A stretch of DNA of 64,000 bases from Platynereis dumerilii (lineage: Eukaryota; Annelida; Polychaeta; Phyllodocida; Nereididae), in contig JAPTHN010000014.1 in NCBI GenBank assembly GCA_026936325.1, positions 26,457,348 through 26,521,347 of the forward strand. The letters are read 5' to 3'. Below are positions 1 to 12,510 of this stretch, in pieces. Made by a program: the position numbers and the translations under genes. Each line of letters opens with the position of its first letter. Position 1 is the first letter of the stretch. The notes under the pieces are model-generated. The model ran no database searches. It worked only from the letters and a program-made list of their open reading frames with translations, and was not told the origin of the DNA.

Positions 1-1860
1 GCATCTCAACAGACCGGACCATCAAGTTGCAGCCAAGGAACCAGTGAAGAATGAAGCTAATCACATCACTGGTTTTACGTGTTCAGACAGGTGGCAACCT
101 GTCAGAGAAGAGGAAAACCCAGCTGGTCTGCTGTGTAATGGGATGACACCAGGACCACTCTTCCAGAATTTCTTCAGTGGTGAATTTGAATTGATGTGTC
201 TAATTCTGAGAAGATGTTTGTCACACCCCCCAAACTTCATCCGAAGAATCAAGTCCTCACCTTACCTGAGAAAATCGAATCATCAACCAATTCAACATTT
301 CTTTGACACTGGATGGATATTGGATGGAAGGCCCCCCCCCCCCGAAATGAAACCCTTGTGACTGACATCTCAACGGAAGGACAACAGAACTTTAGCTAGT
401 TATATTTATTTGCACTTGTGATATTTAGTTTTTAGAAATTTAATCATTCAACTTTTACTGTATTTTTTCTTTCGCATTTGTAAAAAAAAAAAAAAAAAAT
501 TTACTTTTGTTTACATTTGAGTAATTTTTGTATATTTGATTTATGTGAATAATTCAAGGTTGTGGAGTGTTAACTGTAGAAAACAGTTAATTTCACCTTT
601 TTTGTATTTTGTAGTTTTGACAGTTTCTATGTGATAGTTTCAAACTGTGAAGCACTGAAAGTGCCATAGCTTCCTGAATAGCTGTCAAATTCATTCAGTC
701 TACAAATTTTGCTGAGAGCAGATCATTTTATTTTATTCAATATGTAGTGGAGTTTTTAACCATTTTAAGGTATGTGAATTTTGTATTTAAATTATATTGT
801 CATTGAATGATATTGTATAATTCTACATTGAGTTTATATTGGTAGAATAATTACTTAGCCTTTCATTAGAACAACTATAAATCTCATGTGTTCATTTATT
901 AAATTTACATGCTTTTATTCAACATTTGTACAGTTTAAATTACTTAGATGATTACTTAAGATTACTTGGGTGATTACTTAGATGATTACTTAGATGATTA
1001 CTTGGGTGATTACTTAGATGATTACTCAGATGATTACTCCGATGATTACTTTGTGATTGTGGTAACTCACTTATGTCATTAATTATCATTTACTTGATTA
1101 TTTATGAAATTAGATGTCAATGATTATTAGTACATTATTGAGACTGCTGAACTTAGAAACATTCTTTGATTTATTCAGGTGTGAATTATGCAGTCCTAGT
1201 CAAGTTTCACTAAATATACAGTCACAATATGAAGTCACCCTTGATGATGCAGTTAGTTAAATAGAGACACATTCTTGTAAGTTTATTTATTTGGTGCCCT
1301 TTTTATTTCTGCCAAACTTCTTTATTTCATATTTATTTATCATTATTCATATTTATTTATACCATTCAGTTTTACCATTTATTTATATGTTGTATTTTAC
1401 TCATTGTTTTTAGATGTACCTGTCAACTTTGATCGAGTACAATAAAGTGTCCAAAACTTCAAACTGCGTCGTCAATAGAATTAATTAGACAAAAAATTTC
1501 ACTCACAGTTTCATCGGTTTTAAATCATATGTTAAAAATTGTCTAATCAAAAACTATGAAACAAATTGTAATAACGATAACTGTTATATTTGTTCACAAA
1601 ATATGATATAATTACTAAAATTTAAAGAATATCTTCAATTTTTTTATTTTTTTTTTCTTATCAAAAGGAAGTCTACGTTCTTTCTAGAAAGTAATAAGTA
1701 CACATGGCTACGTCTGCTTCACCCTCTACGGTCACTTTGTGAAAATGCCAGTCAGTATGTAATTTTTTAATTTTTTTTTTTATGTCTCTCCTTCTATCGT
1801 ACTTCTTTTTCTGTATATTATAATTAAATACTACATCATGTCTAATTAATTAATGTATGT
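1..1860. other. A+T-rich stretch without a recognised gene
   Basis: No coding region I can identify. A 105-codon open frame at 44-361 has no recognisable domain. The stretch has an A-run near 481-499, a C-run near 333-342 and an AATAAA at about 1441, so part could be the 3' untranslated end of a gene or retroelement lying to the left, but nothing proves it. Confidence 0.4.
939..1050. repeat. 12-bp minisatellite, unit ATTACTTAGATG
   Basis: About nine tandem, slightly varied copies of ATTACTTAGATG (variants ATTACTTGGGTG and ATTACTCAGATG) are directly visible. Confidence 0.9.
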
Positions 1861-1972
1861 AAATTTCAATGGTGGCCCCTCGATAGTGGCTCCAGGGAGC
1901 CTTAGAGGGGTCTCCAATGTTCTTATTCAATGTATATGATAAGACAAATAAATTATTTTGAATCTTGAATCT
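1861..1972 (+). mobile_element. Probable LINE 3' end (CR1/L2-like tail)
   Basis: The stretch ends in AATAAATTATTTTGAATC followed by a short direct repeat of TTGAATC, the kind of simple 3' repeat typical of CR1/L2-clade LINEs. Upstream lies a G+C-richer 3'UTR-like piece with short inverted repeats (GTGGCTCCAGGGAGCC). No reverse transcriptase coding is present, so this would be a heavily 5'-truncated copy. The family call rests on the tail alone. Confidence 0.35.
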
Positions 1973-2090
1973 TATTATTGCTACTTTGATAGTGACTGTG
2001 ATAAGCATGAAATCTTCCTCTAAACCTGAGAAAGTGATTTTTATCCTTATACATTGAGAAAATGGCCACTCCTGATTGGCTCAGAGAGAG

Positions 2091-2140
2091 TGATGTCATA
2101 ACAAACACTTATGATGTCATAGGTGCTTTTGGTGACGTCA
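2091..2140. promoter_or_regulatory. Cluster of CRE-like TGAYGTCA sites
   Basis: Three copies of TGATGTCAT/TGACGTCA fall within 50 bp (2091, 2112, 2133). Similar clusters occur at 8757-8790 and 14703-14790, so they are probably part of dispersed repeats rather than a promoter of a nearby gene. Confidence 0.3.
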
Positions 2141-3865
2141 CAATGGTAACATCTCACATCAAAATGAGGCTGATGGCTGTCTCTCACAATTTTTTTACAT
2201 TTCCCTTGTTTAACATCAATTTTTACCAAGCCAATATTTGTCTGAATGCTTTGAAAAGTGGTGCCGTCAGCAGTAAAGTATGCAGGCTACCCAAATCCAA
2301 AATTTCATCAAATTTGGATAAGAATTGTTTAATCTAGACCAATTCTCCCGATACAATGTCAAAATCTCAAGATTTTGAATGGGACGACCCATGACCCATG
2401 CTACGCATGGGTCCCAGGGCTTAGTCCCTCACATGAGGGCCAAAATCTAGGATTTCGTTGACCCCACCTGTTTAGCGAGGTTTCATGTTACCAAATTGTA
2501 GCAAATTTAGTATAGATTCTATTTCTGCCTGCTACCAAGTTGGCAAAATAACTGAAACATACTCAAATTTTTAAAGATTGGACAAACGTTGAAAAAATGA
2601 TTATTTTTTATATTTTACTCCTAAAAATATTTAAAATTCAGCCCTGACCTTAAAAATTGTCTGAATATCATGATTTTTTCAGAGGATGATCACCAAAGTA
2701 TTCTTCAAAAGATAAAAGAACTAATTTCTACCTAACTTCAAGATGGCCAACAAAATTAAAGATTGCCGCCTGTAAACAAATATGATTTCCCTCTATTTTA
2801 GCTATTTTTCCAAAATAATTTTTTTATTAATATTTCAAATGGTTTCAAACTGGAAGGAAGTGGTCGGCCACCATCAATTTATTGTATTCTACCATTTTTT
2901 GAAGACAGATATGATTTAAATGCAGTACTTTCCATTTTATGGGGGGTTAAAGTTGGCCCCGACATGCAATTTTGTGTGAAAAGTCGCTGTAAACGCATCT
3001 GTGATTTTCATCTGATTCCTTGGGTCCAGTTGTGCTGCTTCATTGATCTCCCCCAATATTTAGTCAGGTTTCTTTGTACCAAATTGTTGCAAATTTAGTA
3101 TAGATTGCATTTCTGCTTGTTACCAAGTTGACAAAACACCTGAAAGATGCTCAAATATTCAGATATAGCCGAGCTGTCGAAAAAATTATAATTTTTTTCA
3201 TATTTTCCTCCAAAAACTATTTAAATTCTGCCCTGACCTAAAAAATTGTACAAATATCATAATTTTTTCAAGGATAGAAGGTCAAAGTATATTCTACAAC
3301 AGATGATGGAACAAATTTGTTTTTAGTTTCAAGATGGCTACGAATATTCAAGATGGCCGTCTGACACCAAATCGGATTTACTTATATCTTTTTTTTAAAT
3401 ATTTTTTAAAATTCATCGTGAGTGGTTGGCTGATATGGATTGGTTGTATTCTAGGCCTACCATTTTGTGAAGACAGAAATGATTTAAATGTAATACTTTT
3501 TCATTTTATAGGGGGGTTAAAGTCGGCCCCTACATGCAATATGGTGTGAAAAATCGCTGTAAATGGATCTTGGATTTTCATCTAATTACTTGGGCCCAGT
3601 TGTGCTGCTTCATTGATCTCCCCCAATATTTAGTCAGGTTTCTTTATACTAAATTGTTGCAAATTTAGCATAGATTGCATTTCTGCTTGTTACCAAGTTG
3701 ACAAAATACCCGAAAGTTGCTCAAATATTCAGAAATTGCTGAAATGTTGAAAAATATTAGTTTTCCACATTTTCCTCCAAATAATATGTAGAATGCAGCC
3801 GTAATCTTGTAAATTGTCCAAATGTCCTGATTATTTAGGCAGTAGATTACCAAAGTATTCTACTA

Positions 3866-5735
3866 AAGACAAGAATTTGACAATTCAAAGACTGAAAGAG
3901 AGACCCATTACGATAGCCATTGACAGCAAAAGTATTCTAATTGGAGAATTTCACACCTTGTCACAAGTGCTCCTGTGGGCAGAGGTATAGATAATACAAT
4001 ATCTATTCGGCATTACCAATCGGACGAATTTTACATGCACAGCAGCTCTAAGCCCAAGCACCTGGTGTTAGTGATGCATGCATTTGGGCACCTGGAGGAC
4101 CCCTTGTGGACTGGATAGCTGCCCCCCCTTCCACTAGAATTTGGCCAATAAAAGGGCATTAAATGTACAATTTTCCGGAGTCTTCCGGGGTCCGTGTGCC
4201 TCCGGATAAGTCTCAGCCCCCTCCTTGGATTGAGGCGAGCCTACAGCCCTGAATACAGATCAACTGATAGAACAGATAATCAACACCCAGGCCCCAGGGA
4301 CCAGCCACCGACAGTGGCCCATCCACCACTACTCAAAAGGCCATGGAAGTAACCATGTTGTCAGAAAAACTGACACAGCCAAGTCAAGTTTAGCACATCA
4401 CAGTAGTGAAGGGCCCCTGTGCCATGAAGCAACATACTAGACCCCCTAAGCTATCATACAGTGTATAAGCACACTCTAGCTGTGGCAGGTCCTCTTCCTG
4501 TAGCAAGAGGCACCTTGAGAAAAACGTACCTCTCACACTGACTGAAAGAGAAAGTTCTTCTTTTCTATCAATTTAAACAATTTCCATATATTTCGTTTTA
4601 TAATTTTGCGCAATTAGTGCTATTTCTTGTGCTTAAAAGTTCATATTTCTTAAGAAATTAAGGAAAATATGGTACTATTACGGATCATAACTTTGATTGA
4701 CAGGTCATCTTTCAACATGATTGGTCAGAATTAAGATAACTTTCATAACCCCTAAAATATCAAAGGTCTATAGAGCTCTGAAGTTGAAGTATAGCATTGA
4801 AAGAATTATGCAATTTGTTACCCTCTTCAAGTTGGCTGAGATCATTTCCAGGAAACCAATCGGCTCTTTTGAGCAATTAAGATTTTATTGCCCCTATTTC
4901 CTTATATGGAATATCTCATTAATTGGCAACCGGTTGGTTTTTGGAGCCTCCAGACCCTCGTCCTTTAAACCACTTTATCCTCCAAGCGTCATAGGCGTAA
5001 GGACCGCCATCCTGCCGGGGACTGTCACTATTTTGCCCTAAAATTTCAGCATGTAATGGATGTAACCAGGGCAGTGGATCTGCCTTCATATTGTCAGGAT
5101 TTGTCCTGATGGGCCATTTTCTCTGATGCCAGGCAGCCCCCGCCCCTCCGCGAAATACGCCTATGCCAAGCATTGCTCCTTAATTGCTACTAATAATTCA
5201 ACTGAGAGAGAGACATACATGTAACCTCCAGGATTGCAATAAGCACAATTACCTGATCAGGCTTGTTCTGCAATTGACTTCACTGCTGCCTTTAATATCA
5301 CTCAAATTATCAACTGAGTGAGCTGCAGTGCAAACAGCTGGCTGGGATATGGCTGCAGAAATTAAGAGCTAGTTTCAGTTAATGGCCTTAATGGGGCAAC
5401 TGACGGCTGTTCACAGCGGCTTTTGGGTCTACATCAAGGGCTGTAATGCATATTGTATTGATGGCCATTCAATTTTCATATACTGATTGACCTTCTATGA
5501 CCAATATAACTATCCAGTTCCCAGAAAGTTATTTCATATTTCATAATTTTTTGACACATAAATCTGAGAGCTGGGTATTTATCTGGGGCATCAAGGGCAA
5601 TAGGTCTTATGCATATCTTATGACCTTTGAATCGCTGATCTTCTGTTATTCTGTTTGACCTTCTACATTGTTGTTCTGATTGACCTTCTACATTGTTGTT
5701 CTGATTGACCTTCTACATTGTTGACCTGAAATAAT
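3866..5735. other. Spacer between the two foldback arms
   Basis: Unique-looking sequence with no coding region I can support. It contains one MITE (4990-5165) and a short triplicated phrase, TTGACCTTCTACATTGTTG, near 5658-5730. Confidence 0.4.
4990..5165. mobile_element. Small hAT-like MITE (CATAGGCGTA family)
   Basis: Termini CATAGGCGTA and TACGCCTATG are inverted copies. The flanks CCAAGCGT (4982-4989) and CCAAGCAT (5166-5173) are an 8-bp target duplication with one mismatch, the size made by hAT transposases. A second member lies at 47174-47407. Non-coding, 176 bp. Confidence 0.6.
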
Positions 5736-7583
5736 CAAGACGCCGGACAATTTTTCAGGTCAGGGTTAAATTTTAAAATGTGAAAAAACCCTTTTATTTT
5801 CAACATTTGAGTATCATTCAGGTATTTGTTCAACTTTTTAATATGAAGAAGTAAAATCTATACTAAGTTTGCAACAATTTAGTATGAAGAAACCTGACTA
5901 AATACGGGGGAGAGGGTTGAGGCCAAAGAAGCAGCACAACTGGACCCAAGGAATTAGATGAAAATCCCAGATCCATTTTCAGCCGCTTTTCACACAAAAT
6001 TGGATGTCCGGTCCAACTTTAACCCCCTATAAAAGGGAAAGTACTGCAATAAAATAATTTTTGTCTTCACAAAATGGTAGAATACAACCAATCTATATTA
6101 GCCAACGACTCACTTCCAGCTTGAACCATTTGAAGTATGAATTAAAAAAATTATTTAAGAAAAAGAAGCTAAAATATAGGCAAATTCGATTTGGTATCAG
6201 GCGGCCATCTTGAATATTAGTGGCCATTTTGAAAATAGAAACAAGTTCGTTCCATCATCTGTTGTAGAATAATTTGATCTTCCATCCTTGAAAAGGTGAT
6301 ATAATTTTAAGGTCAGGGCAGAATTTTAAAAATATTTTACTGCATAATATTTTTTAAAAAAATCATTTTTTCAACATTTCGCTAATTTCTGAATATTTGT
6401 GCATCTTTCAGGTATATTGTCAACTTGGTAACAAGCAGAAATGCAATTTATACTAAATTAGCAACAATTTGGTACAAAGAAACTTGACTAATTATTGGGG
6501 GAGATTATTGAAGCAGCACAACTGGACCCAAGGAATTAGTTGAAAATCCCAGATTCATTTTCAGCCGCTTTTCCCACAAAATTGGATGTCCGGTCCAACT
6601 TTAAACCTCTATAAAAGGGAAAGTACTGCAATTAAATCATATTTGTCTTCAGAAAATGGTAGAATACAACCAATCGATATTAGCCAATCACTCACATCCA
6701 GCTTGAACCAAGTGAAGTATGAATTAAAAAAATTATTTAAGAAAAAGAAGCCAAAATTAAGGTAAATCCGATTCGGTGTCAGACGCCATCTTGAATGTTG
6801 GTGGCCATTTTGAAAATAAAAACGTATTTGTTCCATCATCTGTTGCAAAATACTTTGATCTTCTATCCTTGAAAAAATCATGATATTTGGACAATTCTTA
6901 AGGTCAGGGCTGAATTAAAATATTTTTTGGAGCAAAATATGAAAAAAAAATAATTTTTTCGACACTTCGGCAATTTCTGAATATTTGAGCATCTTTCAGG
7001 TATTTTGTCAACTTGGTAACAAGCAGAAATGCAATCTATGTTAAATTTGCAACAATTTGGTACAAAGAAACCTGACCAAATATTGGGGGAGATCAATGAA
7101 GCAGCACAACTGGGCCCAAGTAATTAGATGAAAATCCCAGATCCATTTACAGCAACTTCTCACACAAAATTGCATGTCGGGGCCAACTTTAACCCCCTAT
7201 AAAATGGAAAGTATGGCATTTAAATCATTTCTGTCTTCATAAAATGGTAAAATACAATAAATTGATGGTAGCCAACCACTTCCTTCCAGTTTGAAACCAT
7301 TTGAAATATTTATTAAAAAATAATTTTGGAAAAATAGCTAAAATCGAGGAAAATCATATTTGTTGTCAGGCGGCCATCTTTAATTTTGGTGGCCATCTTG
7401 AAGTTAGGTAGAAATTAGTTCTTTTATCTTTTGAAGAATACTTTAGTGATCATCCTCTGAAAAAATCATGATATTCGGACAATTTTTAAGGTCAGGGCTG
7501 AATTCTAAATATTTTTAGGAGCAAAATATAAAAAAAATTAATTTTTCAACGTTTGTCCCATTTTTTAAAATTTGAGTATGTTT

Positions 7584-8463
7584 TGTTACGGGTCAGCAGC
7601 AATGAACAACAAACACAGATAGTTAAAGTTTACAATTTTAATAAAACAATAAACTTATTTACAGTTACAATATTCATAGGTTTTAGATTTACTCAAAAAT
7701 TAACTAATTGTGACCCAGAGTAATTTTAACCACTTATCTGTGTTATCCTATGGCTGAATGTCCACAGAGAAAGTTCCGGAAGCCAGATATCCGTTGGTGT
7801 TTCGAAATGTCAAATAAAGTCCGTGTGAACTATAATCCACTGAAAATAGCGTCCGTATAAAAATAATCCAGAGTCCTGAGTCCTTGTATGGTGTAATCCC
7901 GTAAATCCAGTATAATATCCAGTGTAGTAGTGCCCAACAGGGTGATCCTCAATGTCCAGTCTATGATATGCACCGTTCAGCGATTTGGTAGAAAGTGACT
8001 GACTATGTCAGCTCCCAGGCATATTTATATGCATCAAAACCTTCTAGCATGTTCCAGTCTTTCTGGGATGCATGACTCATTTTCCAGCGTTTTCCAGATA
8101 TATTATTTCTTCTACAGAACATTCCATTCGTTTCCACGTTCAAATAAACAACTTAACTGGGTCACAATGTCAAAACAATTGTTTATCAACGGATTATGTA
8201 ATCCTAATAGGATAGCAATTCAGTGCTAATTGGTGTTGCCTAGCAACCATGCAATGTTAATGTAAACATTCATACACAATAGCAAATCATTGTAAACAAT
8301 GATAATATACAGAACTACATGAAATATACAGTATGTTTGACATAAAATATACATACCATTATAATAGTAATATTTATATGATAATAACCATGTACAGTAG
8401 GAATGATATAAAATATCCATACTGCATTTACAATGATATATGCAAAATTTGTCATACATCACA
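7584..8463 (-). mobile_element. Solo LTR, probably Gypsy-type, inside the foldback element
   Basis: An 880-bp block starts with TG and ends with CA, is flanked by GTTT on both sides (7580-7583 and 8464-8467), and cleanly interrupts the right foldback arm where the left arm is continuous. On the minus strand it has a TATA-like GCATATAAATATGC about halfway along and ends in GACCCGTAACA, which fits a minus-strand LTR. No internal retroelement region is present. It is younger than the foldback copy it sits in. Confidence 0.6.
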
Positions 8464-8619
8464 GTTTCGTGTATTTTGCCATCTTGGTAACAGGCAGAAG
8501 TAGAATCTATACTAAATTTGCTACAATTTGGTACCATGAAACCTGGCTAAACAGGGGGGGTCAACGAAATCACACTTCTAGGCATCTTTTTGGATTCATG
8601 TGATGGACTAGCTAGGAAA

Positions 8620-9085
8620 AAGCTGGGTTAACTTTTCTGGTTATCTTCCGTAGCAACTAACCCAGGAAATCGTTGATACAACACAGTGAGTCACTACACT
8701 TTGTAAAGTTATAGCAGGAGACAGATTTTTGACACTAGGGACGCTGCTGTCAATCATGACGTCATCTCAAGATTGTGACGTCATAGCCTCGCACAATTTT
8801 GTTATATTGTTGCGTCAAGAATTCATTGCAGACGTAAACAAACTCCCAGCAATGTTTTCACAATGGGGGTAAAACAAATTGTGTCAAATCAATCTGGAAA
8901 TGTACTACGATTATTCCAAAACTGACAGCATTGAGGTGAGTGTTTGAATTTTGCCTGTACAAGGCCTACAGGCTGAGCTATCCAACCAAACGTTTTATCT
9001 CTGCTTTACATTACAGAGTAACATGGGTTAAATCTCTTAACCCAGCAAAGATAACCCGTGTTAAGCATTGATACAATGGGGTACA
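8620..9085. repeat. Short-repeat region with TGGGTTAA motifs
   Basis: The phrases CTGGGTTAAC, AACTAACCCAGG, CATGGGTTAA, CTTAACCCAGC and ATTGATACAA recur in both orientations between 8626 and 9080, suggesting the ends of a small non-autonomous element. I could not fix its termini or a target duplication. Confidence 0.3.
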
Positions 9086-9161
9086 GACGGGAAAAAGGCA
9101 TCTACAACACAAATCAGTAATATGCATGCATTAATGAGTGTTAAAATTGTGATCAACTTAC

Positions 9162-9331
9162 TTGCAACTCTGTATTAACAACTGCTGCTAACGTTATCTT
9201 TCTTGTGATGTCGTTCTTCTTAGTTTCTAAGAAATGGAGGGTATCCTTTGTGACCTTCTCGTCCCATTTGCACTCATCATTCAATTCATCCAATTCTTCC
9301 AAGTCAAAAAATACTTTTACTTTTGATGCAC
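9162..9331 (-). CDS. Exon of an apolipoprotein-L-like host gene
   Basis: On the minus strand a pyrimidine-rich acceptor (CTTTTTTTGTCAG) precedes 170 bp of open frame, which ends at a strong donor (GTAAGTTG). It starts in phase 1 (two bases finish a codon) and gives 56 codons, A-S-K-V-K-V-F-F-D-L onward, acidic and helical, ending in NTELQ. This start phase matches the end phase of the exon at 17159-17278, so the two can splice directly, though another exon between them is possible. ApoL proteins follow their glycine-rich hydrophobic hairpin with helical segments, which this would be. No further 3' exon was recognised. Confidence 0.55.
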
Positions 9332-9339
9332 CTGACAAA

Positions 9340-10289
9340 AAAAGATTTAAAAGACTTGTAAAACTGAAATTACCTCTCTGTGATGACCATATATGAGATG
9401 CACTGAATACAACGGCACTTCGAGTGTCATCATGCTGAATTGCTGATGATTTGTCGTGATCATACCCAATACTTTCATTGTTAATTTGATTTAAGGATAC
9501 TTATCCCGCTTGTCGTTGACTGCCAAACAAAAGGATTTGTGCATGTGATTTTCCCTTTAAAATCAGTTATGACAAGTCAAATGGCCTTCTCTTGATCATG
9601 ACTAATCAAGCAGCCTCTATGTTTCCCACGTTGAAAATGGAGAAGTTGACACTTCATCGGCTATCATGCATGAGTCAAGAACACATGCATGAATACCATA
9701 ATACTGTAGACAATACAAGCGTATGCAATTCGAATTTGGAAATTGCAGGAGCAGAGCCATTATGCAAATAGCACACCAACATGATGCAAATGCAATAGTT
9801 GACCTTGTACATCTCACTTAGATAATGTTCTGGCATATTCTCTTTTATAGTATTTGCATATTTTGAAGAAATACAAAACTTGTGGGAGCCTATTCCAAAG
9901 TCACATGACAAATTCCAATTATAATACAACCATGGCAATGATAAAAAATTGTTATAAATTGTTAATTACAATTTGTGCTTTTAGCAGTTAGACATGAGAT
10001 AAAAATATTATACAATCTGCAACTTATAGATCCAACAACACCCTACAATAACTGTGAATTTTGAGAAAATGTTTTTCTTAAGCAACTGTCAAATTTCATA
10101 GAATCTGTGACAAATAATTATATCAAAACACACAAATTCAAATCAAATTTCAAAATTATGTATTGGCTCCAGATACATTTACAATTAATTACAATAGAAA
10201 GGATTTCAAATGGATTCAGTATTGGAGCTGGGAGACTCTCGAAGGTACAATGAAGTACCGCTATTGAGATGCCAAACAGTTTGAACTTA
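9340..10289. other. Intronic sequence, no other feature seen
   Basis: A+T-rich sequence between the apoL-like exon and the next inverted-repeat element. No coding, RNA or clear repeat structure was recognised. Confidence 0.4.
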
Positions 10290-11225
10290 CACCGCATCTG
10301 ATGAAATTACGCAAGTAGGTTATTTTAGATTGTATAAAAACATTTGGGCCTAATGTCTTATCCTTTTCACATAATCATTGGCTTGATATGAGACATCTTC
10401 CATGTAACTTTCATCCAATTCCGTTGGGGCAAAGCTGAGTTATGCCATATATTCAAATATTTTGGTGTCTTACGAAATTATGCAAAATCAACATATGAGG
10501 CGGAGGGGCCTTGATAATGTTATATTTTCAAATTACTGCACTCCAGTCATTAGCGTTTAATCATTTAGCAACTATTCAAATCAAAATATTTTGCCTTCTT
10601 GCTGCCTCTGCCAAGCTGTACGCATTAATTGTCTCCATTGGAATATCATTGGTTTTGCATACATTTTTCGAATGAATGTTTCCAAAAACCTCAAAGAGGT
10701 TCCGATCTTTAAAAACATGTTACTACCAGTTACCTTATTTTATCTATTGAGCTCGGTTCAAAGGTCACTGAAGTAACCTGTCTCCCTTTAAACTTGCTAG
10801 CAATCAAAAATCACATCCATGACGTGCCATTGGAATAGCGTTGCGATCAGAATGTGCATTTCCTTATTCAATATTTTGTCCATTCCCAGTGCATAACTTA
10901 TCACTCAGTTTCACTGCACTAAATGGATGGAAAAAGGTTATGTTTAAAGTTGTTTTCAAAAGAATCGGAACCAATTTGAGATTATGGGGAGCATAAATTA
11001 AAAAATATATGCAAATCCTATGTTATTCCAAAGGAGACAATTAATGCGTACACGCCGTACAGCTTGGCAGAGGCAGCAACTAAGCAAAATTTTTTGATAT
11101 GAATAGTTGCTAAATGATTAGACGCTTATGACTGGAGTGCAGTAATTTGAAAATATAACATTATCAAGGCCCCTCCACCTCATATGTGGATTTTGCATAA
11201 TTTTGTTAGGCACCAAAATATTTGA

Positions 11226-12465
11226 ATAGATAGATAGATATAGATAGATATTTTATTCAACTAATGTACAAATACAATATAAGCACATCAGAAATTTGAT
11301 TGCTGCCTCAAGCTCACAAGAAATGACTAAAAATGAAATGAGCACCAATGATACATAAAAAATGATAAGAATAAATAATACATAATAAATAGTTTAAAAT
11401 TGACAATACAATGATAATTATAAATAGGTGAACAAAGTAGAATAAAATCGAGATAATACTGTAAAGGAGCTGATAAAACATTAAAAAATTGGACTAGAGT
11501 TAACATTATTAAAAATTCTGACAGCTGAAGGATAGAAGCTGTTGCTAAATCGTGTACTGCCTTTAAAACTTCTTAGCCGACGACCAGATGGTAATACTGT
11601 GAAGTAGGGAAAAGCTGGATGACTAGAGTCTTTTAGAATTGATCTGGTTCTCTTAACAGTCCTATCATTATATATTTCATATAGTGAAGGTAGAGCCAGT
11701 CCGATGATTTTTTGTGCTTGACGAACTACAGAATTTAACTTGGCCAGATCTTTCTGTGTCATTTTGCCGAACCAGACCACTATTGCAGATGTCAGAATGC
11801 TTTCAATTATCGCTCTATAAAAGTTTAGCAGGACTGCTTTGTTGACCCCAAACAATCTTAGTTTTCGTAGAAAATAGAGTCGCTGCCTGGCTTTCTTGAG
11901 TATTTCCTTAGAATTCACGGACCATGAAAAGTTGTCTGATATATAGGTGCCTAGAAGCTTGAAGGACTGCACTTGTTCCACATTCTTATCATTGATAGTG
12001 ACAGGAACTTTAGATGATTTTTGTTTCCGAAAGTCTACTATCATCTCCTTAGTTTTGGCTACGTTCAAAAGCAAATTCTTTTCGCCACACCATTTAACCA
12101 CTGAGTCCACTTGTGCCCGATATGCTGACTCATCATTATTCCTAATGCATCCTATGATGGTGGTGTCATCTGCGAACTTGATGATCCTAGTATCTTCATG
12201 GGTAGCCACACAATCGTAGGTGAATATAGAATACAGTTTTGGTGACAGAGGACAACCTTGAGGTGTCCCTGTATTCAATAAAGCTGGAGCGGACAACTTA
12301 TCACCAATACGTACTCTCTGCTGTCGATCGGCGTTTTTGCAATGTCCATACCGATCACAAGAAGCTCCTCTCTTGAATATTTCAGCACCATGGAGTTAAC
12401 AACACACGTAATGATGAGAATTATGATGAATTTTCTTGGAGCAAGAATTAGCAAGTCGCCATAGG
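11226..12465 (-). mobile_element. 5'-truncated LINE, CR1/L2-like
   Basis: The body interrupts the right arm of the surrounding inverted-repeat element. On the minus strand the coding end (to 11481) is followed by a ~250-bp 3'UTR and a 3' run of TATC/GATA simple repeat at 11226-11250, as expected for a CR1/L2-type LINE. The 5' part of the element is missing. Confidence 0.7.
11481..12296 (-). CDS. LINE reverse transcriptase, C-terminal part
   Basis: About 270 codons of the 3' half of a LINE ORF2. Visible reverse transcriptase motifs are TGTPQGCPLSP (motif B region, about residues 8-18) and FADDTTIIG (the catalytic YADD-type box, about residues 41-49), then the thumb region with MIVDFRKQ and FKLLGTYISD. 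The C-terminal tail ends FSNSFYPSAVRIFNN. This layout is typical of CR1/L2-group elements, which copy their RNA at a nicked target. The frame is open to the normal stop, but the upstream fingers and any endonuclease are absent, so the copy cannot be autonomous. There is no ATG at the upstream edge; the true protein start lies in the lost 5' part. Confidence 0.8.
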   Translation of the reverse strand: MSAPALLNTGTPQGCPLSPKLYSIFTYDCVATHEDTRIIKFADDTTIIGCIRNNDESAYRAQVDSVVKWCGEKNLLLNVAKTKEMIVDFRKQKSSKVPVTINDKNVEQVQSFKLLGTYISDNFSWSVNSKEILKKARQRLYFLRKLRLFGVNKAVLLNFYRAIIESILTSAIVVWFGKMTQKDLAKLNSVVRQAQKIIGLALPSLYEIYNDRTVKRTRSILKDSSHPAFPYFTVLPSGRRLRSFKGSTRFSNSFYPSAVRIFNNVNSSPIF

Positions 12466-12466
12466 G

Positions 12467-12510
12467 TGGCGCCATCTTGTTGTATATATATAAACAACAA
12501 GATGGCGCCA
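12467..12510. repeat. Perfect 17-bp palindrome around an AT loop
   Basis: TGGCGCCATCTTGTTGT and its exact inverse flank a 10-base TATA-like loop. It lies between the LINE's 5' edge and the resumed right arm of the host element. Confidence 0.85.

Larger units (their letters stand above)
2452..8567. mobile_element. Foldback-like element with long modular inverted arms
   Basis: The left arm (about 2452-3860) and right arm (about 5740-8567) are inverted copies of each other. Each arm is a run of modules: in the left arm CATTGATCTC followed by CCCCAATATTTAGTCAGG recurs at 3041 and 3611, a 570-bp period, with a more diverged outer module starting near 2452. The right arm carries three to four modules in reverse. 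The outer boundary falls where GATTTCGTTGACCCC (left) and GGGGTCAACGAAATC (right) stop matching. No transposase frame was seen. The architecture resembles foldback/TU elements described from flies and sea urchins; membership of a named family is inference. Confidence 0.6.

Noticed and set aside
44-361. 105-codon open frame at the window's left edge
   Set aside because: No domain, low-complexity end (proline run from a C-tract), no splice or promoter context.
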